DNA of 33,937 bases from an uncultured Synechococcus sp. (lineage in GTDB: Bacteria; Cyanobacteriota; Cyanobacteriia; PCC-6307; Cyanobiaceae), in contig CAJWZW010000008.1 of NCBI GenBank assembly GCA_913050565.1, positions 1 to 33,937 on the forward strand. Reading direction: 5' to 3'. The translations under genes and the position numbers were made by a program. The notes under the pieces were generated by a model that worked only from the letters and a program-made list of their open reading frames with translations, did not search any database and had not been told where the DNA came from. This document shows positions 1-8,906 of this stretch, piece after piece (within the stretch, counting starts at the first letter, position 1; each line of letters begins with the position of its first letter).

Positions 1-54
<54 letters not shown>

Positions 55-81
55 GCACAAAATGATCCTAAACCACCACCT

Positions 82-840
82 TCAGCGTTTTGGTCTGAAC
101 AGGTGGTCGTGATCGGGTGAATACAAGCGGGAACGGCTTGTACTCCTGTTCAGAGCAGGACTGATCACATACAGCGTTGTGCGGATCAGGTCATGCCGTT
201 GGGTGAACTCGACCATTTCATTGAGAGGAACAACCTCCAATAACTGGTCGGGCCAACCCACCCGATATCCAACGGCCACAGGGGTGTCGCCTGGGTAATG
301 CTCAAGCAGTGTGGTCTGAACCTCTTCAACGTGTCGTGCACTCAGATAGAGGCAGAGACTTGCCCTCAGGGAAGCCAGATGATGCAGTTGCTCCCGTTCG
401 GGAATTCCGGTGCGTCCTCCGGCTCGACTGAGAACAATGGTCTGCACAAGACCGGGAGTGGTCAGTTCGCTGCCTAATCCAGCAGCGGCTGCCTGGTAGG
501 CACTGATCCCAGGGACCACTTCCACGGGGATGTTTTCATCGTTCAACGCACAGATCTGTTCGTTGATGGCGCTGTAAAGCGCCGTATCCCCGTCATGAAG
601 GCGCACCACATGGCGACCAGCCCTGTGGTGCTCGATCAGTTGAGGAACCACCTCCTCGAGAGTCAGGCGACTGGTACGGACCTGAAGGCAGTCTCCTTTT
701 GCCAGCGCGGCGATCTCCGGACTGACGAGTGAATCAGTCCAGATCAGAACGTCGGCGTGTCGAATCCTCTCGGCAGCTCTCAGGGTGAGCAGATCGGGAG
801 CCCCGGGACCGGCTCCAACGAAACTGATGGGATGGTTCAA
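82..840 (-). CDS. cobM: Precorrin-4 C11-methyltransferase (CobM/CbiF family)
   Basis: A SAM-dependent methyltransferase of corrin ring synthesis. The family methylates C-11 of precorrin-4 or cobalt-precorrin-4 on the route to the (pseudo)cobalamin of marine cyanobacteria. The N-terminus carries the glycine-rich [14 protein letters not shown] motif of tetrapyrrole methylases, followed by [12 protein letters not shown] and [16 protein letters not shown], both typical of the SAM pocket. I place the start at TTG 838-840, which overlaps the lgt stop as TTGA and puts the glycine motif a few residues from the N-terminus. The open frame continues upstream to 906, but that would overlap lgt by 70 bases. 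The resulting 252 residues is usual for the family. It is the last gene of the petC-petA-lgt-cobM series. CobM is preferred over other tetrapyrrole methylases from overall motif pattern and length. Confidence 0.88.
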   Translation of the reverse strand: MNHPISFVGAGPGAPDLLTLRAAERIRHADVLIWTDSLVSPEIAALAKGDCLQVRTSRLTLEEVVPQLIEHHRAGRHVVRLHDGDTALYSAINEQICALNDENIPVEVVPGISAYQAAAAGLGSELTTPGLVQTIVLSRAGGRTGIPEREQLHHLASLRASLCLYLSARHVEEVQTTLLEHYPGDTPVAVGYRVGWPDQLLEVVPLNEMVEFTQRHDLIRTTLYVISPALNRSTSRSRLYSPDHDHLFRPKR

Positions 841-1679
841 CGCTGGGAGCCTGCAGCGTCGGGCAGGGATCTCTTCCTTCCATATAGCCACCACAAACCA
901 AAGCAACCGCCAAGGGCGAGGGTCGCGCTCATCACCTGCGCGATGCGCAGGCCTCCCTCACAGGCAGGAGGCAGGGCACCGATGCAGAGAGGGTCGATGC
1001 GAAGCCCTTCAATCCACACCCGCCCGAGGCTGTACCCCACCAGATAGAGACAGCTCAAGGCACCGGCGGGCAGCGGAGTTCTTCCGGACTGTCCGCGGCG
1101 GAACAGCGTGATCAGCAGTGCAAACAGAGCGAGATTCCAGAGCGATTCATAGAGAAACGTGGGATGGAAGTACTCGGCATCCGCATAGACCAACGGTCGA
1201 CTTCCGTAGGGAATGAATAATTTCCAGGGAAGATCCGTTGGCACTCCGAAGGCTTCGGAATTGAAGAAATTGCCCCAACGGCCAATGGCCTGCCCGAGTG
1301 CAACGGATGGGACGAGCACGTCCAGCACATCCCAGAGCGGCTGCCTGCGCCAACGGCAGAACAGGATCACCGTGAGCATCCCGGCGATCAAAGCGCCATG
1401 GATTGCAATGCCCCCCTCCCAGATCGCAAGAGCCTTCAACGGACGATCGGCATAGCTGCGCCACTCGAACAGCACGTAATAGGTTCTGGCGCCGATCACT
1501 GAGAACAGAACCAGCAACGGCAACAGATCGCTGATCAGGCCATTCTCAAGCCGTCGCTGTTGCGCAAGGCGACTGGAGAGGTTGAGTCCGATCAACACTG
1601 CTGACGCGATCAGCAGCCCATACCATCTCAACGTGATGGGCCCGAACTGGAACAGTTCGGGCCCGGGCGAGGAGAACAT
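837..1679 (-). CDS. lgt: Prolipoprotein diacylglyceryl transferase
   Basis: An inner-membrane enzyme that transfers diacylglycerol from phosphatidylglycerol to the lipobox cysteine of prolipoproteins, the first step of lipoprotein maturation. The Lgt signature [13 protein letters not shown] lies near residue 133-145. The family also shows IARTYY-like [11 protein letters not shown] near 63 and [14 protein letters not shown] near 87, which includes the conserved histidine. Several hydrophobic spans fit the usual seven-segment topology. The frame opens at a TTG (1688) overlapping the petA stop, but the ATG at 1677-1679 just after that stop gives the expected N-terminus and a 280-residue protein. 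It overlaps cobM at its 3' end and is probably co-transcribed with petC-petA. Confidence 0.95.
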   Translation of the reverse strand: MFSSPGPELFQFGPITLRWYGLLIASAVLIGLNLSSRLAQQRRLENGLISDLLPLLVLFSVIGARTYYVLFEWRSYADRPLKALAIWEGGIAIHGALIAGMLTVILFCRWRRQPLWDVLDVLVPSVALGQAIGRWGNFFNSEAFGVPTDLPWKLFIPYGSRPLVYADAEYFHPTFLYESLWNLALFALLITLFRRGQSGRTPLPAGALSCLYLVGYSLGRVWIEGLRIDPLCIGALPPACEGGLRIAQVMSATLALGGCFGLWWLYGRKRSLPDAAGSQR

Positions 1680-1684
1680 TCCGA

Positions 1685-2617
1685 TCAAACGCCTTCGGCA
1701 GCCTGGACCTTCTCAATCTGCCTCTTCTTCAGCACCAGCATGATCTGAGCCAGAGCCACGGCTGCAAAGAATGCAAGCAGCCCGTAGATCCGAACAGGAT
1801 CCTGGAGAACGATTTCTGCATCCACCTGTCCGAAGCCGCCCACGTTGGGATCGTTGGTGATCACGGATCCAGCTTCGACTGAATCGCCCACATTGAGCTG
1901 AAGAGCCGGACCCACAGGGATGGTTTCCGTGATGCTGTCGCCATCAGCCGTTGTGATGGTGAGGAGGGTTGCACCGTTTTCACCGGGCTCGATGGACGAC
2001 ACCGAACCGGAGGCCGGCGCCGTGAAGGTGGTGTTGTTGCTCTTCTCGCCTGTGGGGTAAACCTGGCCGCGGCCACGGTTACCGCCTACGTGAACCTGGT
2101 ATTTGCCGAAGTGAATGTTGCTGTCGGTGGCCGGATTGGGCGAGAGAACGGGGAAAACAATCTCCTGATGCTGGTCACCGGAAATCGGACCAACGAGAAG
2201 GATGTTGGACTGTTCGTCGCTGTACTGGGAGAAATAAACGCCTTCGGTCTCTTCCTTGATCTCATCGGTCCAGCGATCCTGCGGCGCCAGCGTGAAACCA
2301 TCGGGCAGCTGAATCACCGCGCCCACCTGCATGCCCACATTGCTGCCGTCTGCACCGATCTCCTGGAGGCCATCCTCGTAGGGGATTTTCACCGATGCTT
2401 TGAAAACGCTGTCGGGAAGGACGGACTGAGGGACTTCCGCCTGCGTCAGCTTCTTGGCCAGATGGCAGTTGGCGCAGACGATTTTGCCTGTTGCTTCACG
2501 AGGGCTTTCGTAATTCTGCTGAGCCCAGAAGGGATAGGCCCAGCTGGCATGGGGAGCAACCAGAAGGGTGAGACCCAGGATCAGGGATCCGAACAGGAGG
2601 GAAAGGTGGCGACGCAT
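1685..2617 (-). CDS. petA: Apocytochrome f of the cytochrome b6f complex
   Basis: Cytochrome f carries electrons from the Rieske protein to plastocyanin or cytochrome c6 at the lumenal face of the thylakoid. The 310-residue precursor has a hydrophobic signal peptide (about residues 1-27, ending ASWA). It is followed by mature YPFWAQQ, whose N-terminal tyrosine amine is the axial haem ligand in this family. The haem-attachment motif CANCH is at 48-52. A C-terminal anchor helix (about 276-296) is followed by the short stromal tail KKRQIEKVQ. The gene begins 37 bases after petC, the classic petCA pair. Lgt follows after five bases. All expected catalytic features are present. Confidence 0.98.
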   Translation of the reverse strand: MRRHLSLLFGSLILGLTLLVAPHASWAYPFWAQQNYESPREATGKIVCANCHLAKKLTQAEVPQSVLPDSVFKASVKIPYEDGLQEIGADGSNVGMQVGAVIQLPDGFTLAPQDRWTDEIKEETEGVYFSQYSDEQSNILLVGPISGDQHQEIVFPVLSPNPATDSNIHFGKYQVHVGGNRGRGQVYPTGEKSNNTTFTAPASGSVSSIEPGENGATLLTITTADGDSITETIPVGPALQLNVGDSVEAGSVITNDPNVGGFGQVDAEIVLQDPVRIYGLLAFFAAVALAQIMLVLKKRQIEKVQAAEGV

Positions 2618-2654
2618 GGGACGGTGAGGTGGGTGGAGATGGACAGCAGCGGAA

Positions 2655-3191
2655 TCAGGCCCACCAGGGCTTGTCGCCGGTTCGGAAGTCGGTTTCCGTC
2701 CACTGGCTCACAAACACGTTGTCGTTCTCAACGCTGACGTTCGCCAGTGCCAGGGAAAGGGGTGCTGGACCGCGCACAACCTTGCCTGTGGCGTCGTACT
2801 GGCTGCCATGGCAAGGGCACATGAACTTGTTGGCGCCGCTGTTCCAGGGCACCACGCATCCCAGGTGAGTGCAGATGGCATTGATGCCGTAACTGCCGAT
2901 GGCGTCTGCCCCTTCAACAATGAGATAGGTGGGGTCACCCTTCAGGCCCTGAACCAGGCTGCGGTCGCCATCTGGATGGCTGGAAAGCCAGCCGCTGGCT
3001 GTGATGTCATTGCCCAGCTCATCCTTGGCGCTCGTTCCTCCACCGGATCCCGCGGCTTTGGGGGGGATGAAGTAGTTCACCACCGGGAAAAGAGCACCCA
3101 GAGCAACACCGGTGACCGAGCCGAACGTGAGCAGATTCATGAACTGCCGACGACCCATTCCGGGCACATCGCTCGAGGAAAGTTGGGTCAT
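2655..3191 (-). CDS. petC: Rieske iron-sulfur protein of cytochrome b6f
   Basis: This 178-residue subunit holds the 2Fe-2S cluster that oxidises plastoquinol in the b6f complex. Cluster ligands are in CTHLGC (107-112) and CPCHGS (125-130). The N-terminus has a twin-arginine motif RRQFMN (14-19) followed by a hydrophobic helix. This is the uncleaved Tat signal and anchor by which Rieske proteins reach the thylakoid membrane. A glycine-rich hinge (about 48-53) follows. petA is directly downstream. A tatC gene lies about 0.45 kb upstream on the same strand, the translocase this protein needs. A CATAAT hexamer on the minus strand at 3224-3229 could be a -10 element, but I see no convincing -35. 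Confidence 0.98.
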   Translation of the reverse strand: MTQLSSSDVPGMGRRQFMNLLTFGSVTGVALGALFPVVNYFIPPKAAGSGGGTSAKDELGNDITASGWLSSHPDGDRSLVQGLKGDPTYLIVEGADAIGSYGINAICTHLGCVVPWNSGANKFMCPCHGSQYDATGKVVRGPAPLSLALANVSVENDNVFVSQWTETDFRTGDKPWWA

Positions 3192-3296
3192 GGCAGACGG
3201 TCATTCAGCACGTTGCAATCGCCATTATGGGCGCTCAAACGGCTGCCAGACTTTGCTACGACTGGTTTTTCACAATCCTTCCCATCGCGCTCGAAA

Positions 3297-3656
3297 GTGC
3301 TGCAACCGACTGCTGAATCAGCCCCCAAACCCCTCGGTGTGGAAGAGCTGATCACCTGTCTGCGACTGCGATGGCGGGCGACCTACGACCTTCAGCTGGT
3401 GGTGCGTCGCCAGCGGTTGTACCTGCAGGTGATGTGGGCCTTCCTGGAGCAACAGTCATTCCCGATGGACGAATCGGCTTACAGGGAGCACGTGGCCGAG
3501 GTGCTCGATGTGGTAAATCGTCTCGGGCTCGCCGGCGATGTCCGCAAATGGCTGGCTGAAACGCGTGACAAACCCCGACTGGGCAAGGCGCTGAGCATGC
3601 AGCTTGAAGCCAAGGGGCCGCAGGCCCAGAGTCTGCTCAGGGAGTTTCTGGTCTGA
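3297..3656 (+). CDS. DUF3067-like conserved cyanobacterial protein
   Basis: A protein of about 119 residues with the pattern ELITCLRLRWRATYDLQLVV, then RRQRLYLQVMWAFLEQQSFP. I recognise this as the small DUF3067 family found in cyanobacteria and plastids; no biochemical role is claimed here. The start is uncertain. GTG at 3297 gives a 14-residue lead-in and GTG at 3339 would begin at VEELI. The longer open frame to 2808 runs through petC in antisense and is not credible. It is divergent from petC. Its last 20 bases overlap the 3' end of tatC, which points the other way. Constant placement beside petC and tatC suggests a link to b6f or Tat function, which is inference. Confidence 0.75.
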   Translation: MLQPTAESAPKPLGVEELITCLRLRWRATYDLQLVVRRQRLYLQVMWAFLEQQSFPMDESAYREHVAEVLDVVNRLGLAGDVRKWLAETRDKPRLGKALSMQLEAKGPQAQSLLREFLV

Positions 3657-4440
3657 GCACCGTTTCGGTGAGGGCCACAAGACCGACGCCCACCATGAAA
3701 AGTGCGGTGATCGCTCCGCCCAGAAGCAGCATCGTGATCGGATCTGTGGAGGGTGTCAGCACCGCGCCTGCCAGGGCGGCACTCAGCACCACCCATCGCC
3801 ATGCCTTCAGCATCGTGCGCCAGCGCACGAGCCCCAGAACGCCAAGCAGCAACTGGAGAACAGGAAGTTGAAAGGCAAGGCCGGTGGCCAGCATCAGCAG
3901 CAGAACGAAGTCGAGATAACGCTCGATCGACCACAGGGGCTCCACCACATCAGCCCCGTAGGTCACCAGGAATTGCAGGGCCGCCGGCACCAGAGCCCAC
4001 CAGGCAAAGGCGAGTCCAGCCAGAAACAGCACGGCGGATCCAGCGACTGCCGGAGCGATCAGGCGGCGTTCCCGAAGGGTCAGACCCGGAAGAACAAAGG
4101 CCAGCACCTGAAACAGCACATAGGGCAGCGCCAGGGTGAGCCCTCCGTATCCCGCCACCTTGAAGGACACGAACAGAAACTCACCGGGAGCCAGTTGCAG
4201 GAAATGAATCCCGCTGGCAGGTGCTTCGAGCAACCGCACCAGTGGTTTCACCACAACAAGGCAGGCTGCCGCTGCAACCACCACGGCCAGCAAGCTGCGC
4301 AACACGCGCTGACGCAGTTCCTCAAGGTGATCCACCAACGGCATCTCCACCTCGTTCGGCAGCTCGTTGTCGTCTGCTTTCCGCGGGATGCGGATGGGAG
4401 GCGGTGGATTCAGAACGGGGCCGTCGGAGCTGTCAGGCAC
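3637..4440 (-). CDS. tatC: Sec-independent (Tat) protein translocase subunit TatC
   Basis: TatC recognises twin-arginine signals and forms the core of the Tat translocase in thylakoid and plasma membranes. The 267-residue protein has the family signature DHLEELRQRVLRSLL (about 37-51) ahead of the first of six hydrophobic spans, and the motifs FKVAGYGGLTLALP and PGLTLRERR in the loops. The N-terminus has a proline-rich stretch (PPPP, 12-15) that is longer than in E. coli. The start is kept because NEVEMPLVDHLEELR is typical of cyanobacterial TatC. It follows the rqcH-like gene by 28 bases. Its C-terminal coding end overlaps the DUF3067-like gene. Confidence 0.96.
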   Translation of the reverse strand: MPDSSDGPVLNPPPPIRIPRKADDNELPNEVEMPLVDHLEELRQRVLRSLLAVVVAAAACLVVVKPLVRLLEAPASGIHFLQLAPGEFLFVSFKVAGYGGLTLALPYVLFQVLAFVLPGLTLRERRLIAPAVAGSAVLFLAGLAFAWWALVPAALQFLVTYGADVVEPLWSIERYLDFVLLLMLATGLAFQLPVLQLLLGVLGLVRWRTMLKAWRWVVLSAALAGAVLTPSTDPITMLLLGGAITALFMVGVGLVALTETVLRPETP

Positions 4441-4468
4441 TGATTGGACCAGGGATCAGGGCGTTGGA

Positions 4469-6193
4469 TCAGGCCCCACGTCTCGCCAGGGTAGGGGTGT
4501 TGCAACGACGAAGCTCCGCCTCCCCGTTCTGGGGATCGCCCCAGCGCACCTCTCCGCCGCTGTGACGGACCGTTCCGGGGGCGGCGCCGGCGATCCGCTG
4601 AAGCTGCTCGGTGGCCACCATCACGACGGCAACACGCACATTTCCACGGGCGCGGCTGAAGTACGCCGCCAGGTCGCAGGCCAGCTGCAGGTCGTCCTCC
4701 TCGGCCAGCGCAGCTGAGCTCTTCAGCACCACGTGGCTGCCGGGACATTCCTGTGCATGGAACCAGAGATCGCCGCTTCGCGCCTGGCGCAGGCTGATCC
4801 ACTCGTTCTGGCGATGGTTGCGGCCCACCTGGATGGAGAGGCCTGATGGACTCCGAATCTCCAGGGGCTGAGGGGTGTGCTGCTGCTGCCGGTGCTGCCC
4901 CTGCCTGCCCACAGGGTTGAGCAGATCCTCCAGCTCCCGTTTCAGTCCCGTCAGAGCCTCGATGCGACTGGGCATGTCCTGCCACGCGGCGGCCTGGAGA
5001 TCCTCGATGAAGGCCTCACTGCCAGAGATCAAGTCCAGCCGCTCTGTGTGATGGGCAATTCGTTCTTCGAGGACGGTCGCGGACCGTCTCAGTTTGCGGG
5101 CCCGCCGATACAGCTTCTGGGCCTGATCCACTTCGTCACGGCTGGGTCTTGGAAGGCAGAGCAGGGCATCCGCTTTCTGCTGGAGACTCTCGCTTTCAGC
5201 GCAGGCGGCCAGCCGGTTGCGTTGATCGCTCAAGGCTGAGAGCTCCTTGGTTTTCCAGCGCTGAAGGCGCTGAATCAGCTCCTGGCAGGTCCGATTCAGC
5301 TCGCGTCGGTCGAGGCGTTCTCGATACCAGTTCCCCAGCTGCAGAGCCAGATCGGCCTGAGCGGATGACGCTGTCGCTGTGGAGTCGCTCGAGGGCACAA
5401 CGTGGATGGAGTACCCGCCATCGCCGTCCTCAACCAAATGGTGTAGCGGTGCGTTGAGGCTGTCGAGCCATTCCCTCCAGCGCTGATGCAGGGCTTGCCA
5501 GGCCGATGAGGTGAGCTCATTGACCGGTGTGTTCAGCTGTTGTCCTGCCAGTTGGCGAGCCAGCGGCGGACTGATGCCCTGGTAGGTCTGCTGGAGTGCT
5601 TTCCTGAGTGGAAGTGGCAGAAGGCTGAGACGATCGCGCCAGCGTTCAAAGCTTTCCTCGCTGCTGGGTGGATGGCCCTGCAGGGCCGGCGGTGGTCCGT
5701 AGAGATCTCCGGTGCTGATGGGCCGAACCCGTGACTGGTGATCGCGGACCTGGCGCCCCAGGGCAATCACGCGACGCTCCCGGTCAAGCAGCAGCAGATT
5801 GCTGTGCCGCCCCATCAACTCCAGCACGATCACCCTGGAAACCCCATCACCGGGACGAGAGGCCAGCTGGAACTCGATCACACGCTCGTAACCCTGTTGC
5901 TCGAGCCCGACCAGGGCCATCTGCCTCAGGCTGTGCTGGACCTGCTGCGCCAGGGTGCTCCCAGCTCCCTGGCGAGGGGGTGCTGGGATCTGAACCAACC
6001 GGGGCGCATCCGCTTGCCAGCTCAGCTCCAGCCAGATCATCCCCTGAAGACTGCGGAATCCAAGCTGGAGCGTTGCCCCATCGGCTTGCTGGGCTTTCTC
6101 GAAGCGGCTGGGAAGCAGTTGCGCCCTGAGGTTGTTCAGCACCGCCCGCAGAGTGGTGAGGTCCATGGACTGCAGCTTTGTCTTGGTGCTCAC
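4469..6193 (-). CDS. rqcH: NFACT/RqcH-family ribosome quality-control protein
   Basis: This family binds stalled 50S subunits with peptidyl-tRNA and, in B. subtilis RqcH, directs C-terminal alanine tailing. It was formerly annotated as fibronectin-binding protein. The 574 residues show the NFACT-N domain with VIVLELMGRHSNLLLLDRE (about 121-139). A charged helical middle follows (about 290-420, coiled-coil-like with many Arg, Glu and Leu). The C-terminal NFACT-R/DUF814 domain contains SGDLWFHAQECPGSHVVLKS and RGNVRVAVVM. The DR motif of B. subtilis RqcH (D97-R98, used in tRNA recruitment) appears to align with E103-R104 here. The start is GTG 6193, with ATG 6166 (MDLTTL) as a good alternative. 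A terminal run to 4469 lies just before tatC. Confidence 0.9.
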   Translation of the reverse strand: MSTKTKLQSMDLTTLRAVLNNLRAQLLPSRFEKAQQADGATLQLGFRSLQGMIWLELSWQADAPRLVQIPAPPRQGAGSTLAQQVQHSLRQMALVGLEQQGYERVIEFQLASRPGDGVSRVIVLELMGRHSNLLLLDRERRVIALGRQVRDHQSRVRPISTGDLYGPPPALQGHPPSSEESFERWRDRLSLLPLPLRKALQQTYQGISPPLARQLAGQQLNTPVNELTSSAWQALHQRWREWLDSLNAPLHHLVEDGDGGYSIHVVPSSDSTATASSAQADLALQLGNWYRERLDRRELNRTCQELIQRLQRWKTKELSALSDQRNRLAACAESESLQQKADALLCLPRPSRDEVDQAQKLYRRARKLRRSATVLEERIAHHTERLDLISGSEAFIEDLQAAAWQDMPSRIEALTGLKRELEDLLNPVGRQGQHRQQQHTPQPLEIRSPSGLSIQVGRNHRQNEWISLRQARSGDLWFHAQECPGSHVVLKSSAALAEEDDLQLACDLAAYFSRARGNVRVAVVMVATEQLQRIAGAAPGTVRHSGGEVRWGDPQNGEAELRRCNTPTLARRGA

Positions 6194-6242
6194 CCGAGGT
6201 TGAAAGCGAGTGCCTACTCTGCTGGGCCATGCAACGGCATCG

Positions 6243-6803
6243 ATGGTCGAGGGGCAGGGTCAGCTCACCGTGATCACCGGTCCCAGCGGCGTCGGTAAAG
6301 GGACCCTGGTTCAACGTCTGCTGGAGAGAAACCCGAGCGTCTGGCTTTCGGTCTCGGCCACCACGCGTGGCCCTCGCGAGGGGGAACAGGAAGGCGTCAG
6401 CTACTTCTTCCACAGCCGGCAGCGGTTTGATGCCCTGGTCGCGGATGGAGGACTGCTGGAGTGGGCCGAGTTCGCCGGCAATTGTTATGGAACGCCGCGT
6501 GCTCCGGTGGAAGCGCAGCTCGCTACGGGTCGCCCTGTGCTGCTCGAGATCGAGCTGGAGGGCGCTCGGCAGGTGCGTCGCAGCTTTGCGGATGCTGCTC
6601 AGATCTTTCTGGCTCCGCCCAGCTTCGAGGAGCTTGAGAGGCGGATCCGCGGCAGAGGCACTGATCAGGAGGAGGCGATTCTTCGGCGCCTGGCTCGAGC
6701 CAAGGAGGAACTCGAGGCCAAAGCGGAGTTTGATGCCGTCGTTGTCAACGACGATCTCGATCAGGCCCTGCTCCGTTTGGAACAGTTGATGGGTCTTGGT
6801 TGA
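6243..6803 (+). CDS. gmk: Guanylate kinase
   Basis: It phosphorylates GMP to GDP with ATP in purine nucleotide synthesis. The P-loop GPSGVGKGT lies near residue 13. It is followed by [13 protein letters not shown], the GMP-binding [19 protein letters not shown], and [16 protein letters not shown], all hallmarks of guanylate kinases. The length is 186 residues from ATG 6243, which puts the P-loop at the usual distance from the N-terminus. GTG 6210 in the same frame has a GAGG sequence ten bases upstream and cannot be excluded. It is divergent from the rqcH-like gene and is followed directly by a strong terminator. Confidence 0.96.
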   Translation: MVEGQGQLTVITGPSGVGKGTLVQRLLERNPSVWLSVSATTRGPREGEQEGVSYFFHSRQRFDALVADGGLLEWAEFAGNCYGTPRAPVEAQLATGRPVLLEIELEGARQVRRSFADAAQIFLAPPSFEELERRIRGRGTDQEEAILRRLARAKEELEAKAEFDAVVVNDDLDQALLRLEQLMGLG

Positions 6804-6815
6804 ACCGAGGCCAAT

Positions 6816-6848
6816 AAAAAAGCCTCCTCGTTACGAGGAGGCTTTTTT
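6816..6848. terminator. Bidirectional intrinsic terminator between gmk and psaJ
   Basis: A perfect nine-base stem GCCTCCTCG (6822-6830) / CGAGGAGGC (6834-6842) with loop TTA is flanked by six A on the left (6816-6821) and six T on the right (6843-6848). It therefore works as a hairpin plus U-tract on both strands, ending gmk rightward and psaF-psaJ leftward. It starts 12 bases after the gmk stop and ends 12 bases before the psaJ stop. Confidence 0.95.
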
Positions 6849-6860
6849 ATGAACGTGTGA

Positions 6861-6977
6861 TCACATCGGGTGGAAGAGAAGATCCGGGAAGAAGCGGTTC
6901 CACTCGATCAGGATTCCTGCCGTCATGGTGAAAAACAATGCGGCAACAACTGGGGCCGTTGATAGAAACTTTTTCAT
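6861..6977 (-). CDS. psaJ: Photosystem I subunit IX (PsaJ)
   Basis: A 38-residue single-span photosystem I subunit that binds chlorophyll and carotenoid at the edge of the complex and stabilises PsaF. Translation on the minus strand starts [20 protein letters not shown], continues with [18 protein letters not shown] and stops at 6861. The pattern of KFLSTAPV start, one hydrophobic helix and the [10 protein letters not shown] end is diagnostic of PsaJ. It is 38 bases downstream of psaF, the usual psaFJ pair, and ends just before the shared terminator. Confidence 0.97.
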   Translation of the reverse strand: MKKFLSTAPVVAALFFTMTAGILIEWNRFFPDLLFHPM

Positions 6978-7015
6978 GGGTGAATTCAGACAGGGTGAAT
7001 CGTTGAACGAAGGAT

Positions 7016-7492
7016 TTATCGAGGAGAAATCGTTACTTCCTTGTCGGACACAACCAGTGTTCCATCGCGAAGTTCACCAATGGCAGCGACAGGCCAGGTT
7101 GAAGCCTTCATGAAGCACTTGATCGCAAGACCTGTATCGATCTGAATTTCCTGCATTGCCGCATCCTTGCCACGGGTTGCCATCAGGTATTCACGCCCTG
7201 CCCAGCCAATGCAGCCGGTGATGTACAGGAACATGATTCCAGGGATCACAAAGTCGCCGGCATGGCTCCAGCGACCGTCAACGACCAGGTGAGGCAGTCC
7301 GTCTGCGCCGCAGGAGGCTTTGCTGTACATCTCGAAGCGAGCCTTGGCCTGGGGCGTGGATGCTGCGGCTGCACGCTGCTGAAAGCGTGCGCTTTCGGAG
7401 CAAGGGGTGAGGCCGGCAACGTCAGCTTTGACGACGGGAGCGAAGCCAAACACCAGGAGACCCGAAAGCAGGATTGCGAAGAGACGACGCAT
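7016..7492 (-). CDS. psaF: Photosystem I subunit III (PsaF)
   Basis: PsaF is a photosystem I subunit on the lumenal side near the plastocyanin/cytochrome c6 docking site. The 158-residue precursor has a signal peptide (about 1-23, ending VVKA). Mature [11 protein letters not shown] follows, with the conserved cysteines C32 and, in [20 protein letters not shown], a second one. The membrane span is [22 protein letters not shown]. The C-terminus is compatible with known cyanobacterial PsaF. AGGA lies about ten bases before the ATG. psaJ follows. A palindrome in the upstream region (7515-7530) may be a control site. Confidence 0.98.
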   Translation of the reverse strand: MRRLFAILLSGLLVFGFAPVVKADVAGLTPCSESARFQQRAAAASTPQAKARFEMYSKASCGADGLPHLVVDGRWSHAGDFVIPGIMFLYITGCIGWAGREYLMATRGKDAAMQEIQIDTGLAIKCFMKASTWPVAAIGELRDGTLVVSDKEVTISPR

Positions 7493-7514
7493 CGGAACAA
7501 TTCCTGTTTGTTGT

Positions 7515-7530
7515 TGCCCTTGAAAGGGCA
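7515..7530. promoter_or_regulatory. Palindrome in the psaF-tsaD divergent intergenic region
   Basis: TGCCCTT-GA-AAGGGCA is a perfect inverted repeat of seven bases per arm, 22 bases upstream of the psaF start codon and about 40 upstream of tsaD. It could be an operator for a dimeric regulator or a hairpin in the psaF leader. There is no U-tract, so it is not a terminator. The assignment to psaF control is inference. Confidence 0.4.
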
Positions 7531-7570
7531 GGATGTCACATCTGGACAGTAGGGGACGCCCACGACCGCG

Positions 7571-8653
7571 ATGACATCGGTCCTTGCCCTCGAAACAAGT
7601 TGTGACGAGTCGGCTGCAGCGTTCGTGCGCCGGTTGGCGGATGGTCGTTTTGACGTTGTCGCCTCACGAATCGCTTCCCAGGTTGAAGAGCATGCCCGCT
7701 GGGGTGGGGTTGTCCCTGAGATTGCCTCCCGACGCCATGTCGAAGCTCTGCCGGTCCTGATTGAACAGGTGCTGGACGAAACAGGTGAGTCCCTCGATCG
7801 GGTTGATGCCGTGGCCGCAACGGTTGCGCCCGGCCTTGCAGGAGCCTTGATGGTGGCTTCCGTCACCGGTCGCACTCTGGCGGCTCTGCATCAACGACCG
7901 TTCCTGGGTGTGCATCATCTGGAGGGACATCTGGCATCCGTGCAGCTGGCGGAGCGGCAGCCGAGGCCCCCTTATCTGGTTTTGCTGGTGAGCGGGGGCC
8001 ACACCGAACTGATCCGTGTCGGCGCGGATGGCGAGAAGGAACGGCTCGGCCGCAGCCACGACGATGCAGCGGGAGAAGCCTTTGACAAGGTGGCTCGACT
8101 GCTGGGACTTGGTTACCCGGGAGGCCCCGCCATTCAGCTGGCGGCTGAAGCTGGAGACAGTCAGCGCTATCCATTGCCGAAGGGTCGAATTTCTCTGCCT
8201 GGCGGAGGTTTTCACCCCTATGACTTCTCCTTCAGCGGACTGAAGACCGCCATGCTTCGCACCGTGCAGGCTGAGACCGAATCGTGCCGAGATTCCGATC
8301 TGCCGCTGGCGGACCTCGCCGCCAGTTTCGAGCAGGTGGTTGCTGATGTGCTGGTCGATCGCAGTCTGCGGTGTGCGGTGGACCACGGCATCCGCGAGCT
8401 GGTGATGGTGGGGGGCGTGGCTGCCAACAGACGTCTCAGAACTCTGATGCTGGAGCGGGCCGCTCAGAAAGGGATTCAGGTGTCGATCGCACCTCTGGAG
8501 TACTGCACGGACAACGCCGCGATGATCGGTGCCGCTGCTCTGATGCGTCTGCATTCAGGTGCTCAGAGCACGTCTCTCCAGACGGGTGTGGCTGCCCGCT
8601 GGCCCCTCACGGATGCGGCGGCTCTGTACGACAGCTCAACGGCGGTTTTCTGA
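7571..8653 (+). CDS. tsaD: tRNA N6-adenosine threonylcarbamoyltransferase TsaD
   Basis: TsaD transfers the threonylcarbamoyl group to A37 of tRNAs reading ANN codons, working with TsaB, TsaE and TsaC. The 360-residue protein begins with [15 protein letters not shown] of the ASKHA fold. It has the metal-binding HHLEGH motif with histidines at 116 and 120. Further motifs are [37 protein letters not shown] and the late [11 protein letters not shown] and [13 protein letters not shown]. All Gcp/Kae1 landmarks are present at normal length. It is divergent from psaF and is followed by a high-light-inducible protein gene 73 bases downstream. Confidence 0.97.
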   Translation: MTSVLALETSCDESAAAFVRRLADGRFDVVASRIASQVEEHARWGGVVPEIASRRHVEALPVLIEQVLDETGESLDRVDAVAATVAPGLAGALMVASVTGRTLAALHQRPFLGVHHLEGHLASVQLAERQPRPPYLVLLVSGGHTELIRVGADGEKERLGRSHDDAAGEAFDKVARLLGLGYPGGPAIQLAAEAGDSQRYPLPKGRISLPGGGFHPYDFSFSGLKTAMLRTVQAETESCRDSDLPLADLAASFEQVVADVLVDRSLRCAVDHGIRELVMVGGVAANRRLRTLMLERAAQKGIQVSIAPLEYCTDNAAMIGAAALMRLHSGAQSTSLQTGVAARWPLTDAAALYDSSTAVF

Positions 8654-8726
8654 GCCTGCGCCGCAGGGTGAAAGCGCTCTCCAGAACAATCGACTTAACA
8701 TCAATATCCGTTACGCCATCAATGTT

Positions 8727-8906
8727 ATGGCTGAGTCTTCTAAGGGGCCTACCAGCAACCCCGTGCCCGTTGGCGCCGACGAACTCAATTCCTGGAAACG
8801 CGGGTTCACGCCCCAGGCGGAAATCTGGAACGGACGTCTAGCCATGGTCGGATTGTCCGCTGGTCTGGGTGTTGTGTTGATCGCCCGTGTTTTCACGGGA
8901 ACCTGA
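8727..8906 (+). CDS. hli: High-light-inducible protein (one-helix chlorophyll-binding)
   Basis: A 59-residue protein with a short polar N-terminus and one membrane helix. It carries the chlorophyll-binding motif AEIWNGRLAMVG, with E32, N35, G36, R37, A39, M40 and G42 matching ExxNGRxAMxG. Members bind chlorophyll and carotenoid and protect photosystems or chlorophyll-synthesis intermediates under excess light. The ATG at 8727 is chosen because the frame upstream reads into tsaD. I could not find a clear direct-repeat high-light element upstream. It converges on pilT, whose stop codon is immediately adjacent. Confidence 0.95.
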   Translation: MAESSKGPTSNPVPVGADELNSWKRGFTPQAEIWNGRLAMVGLSAGLGVVLIARVFTGT

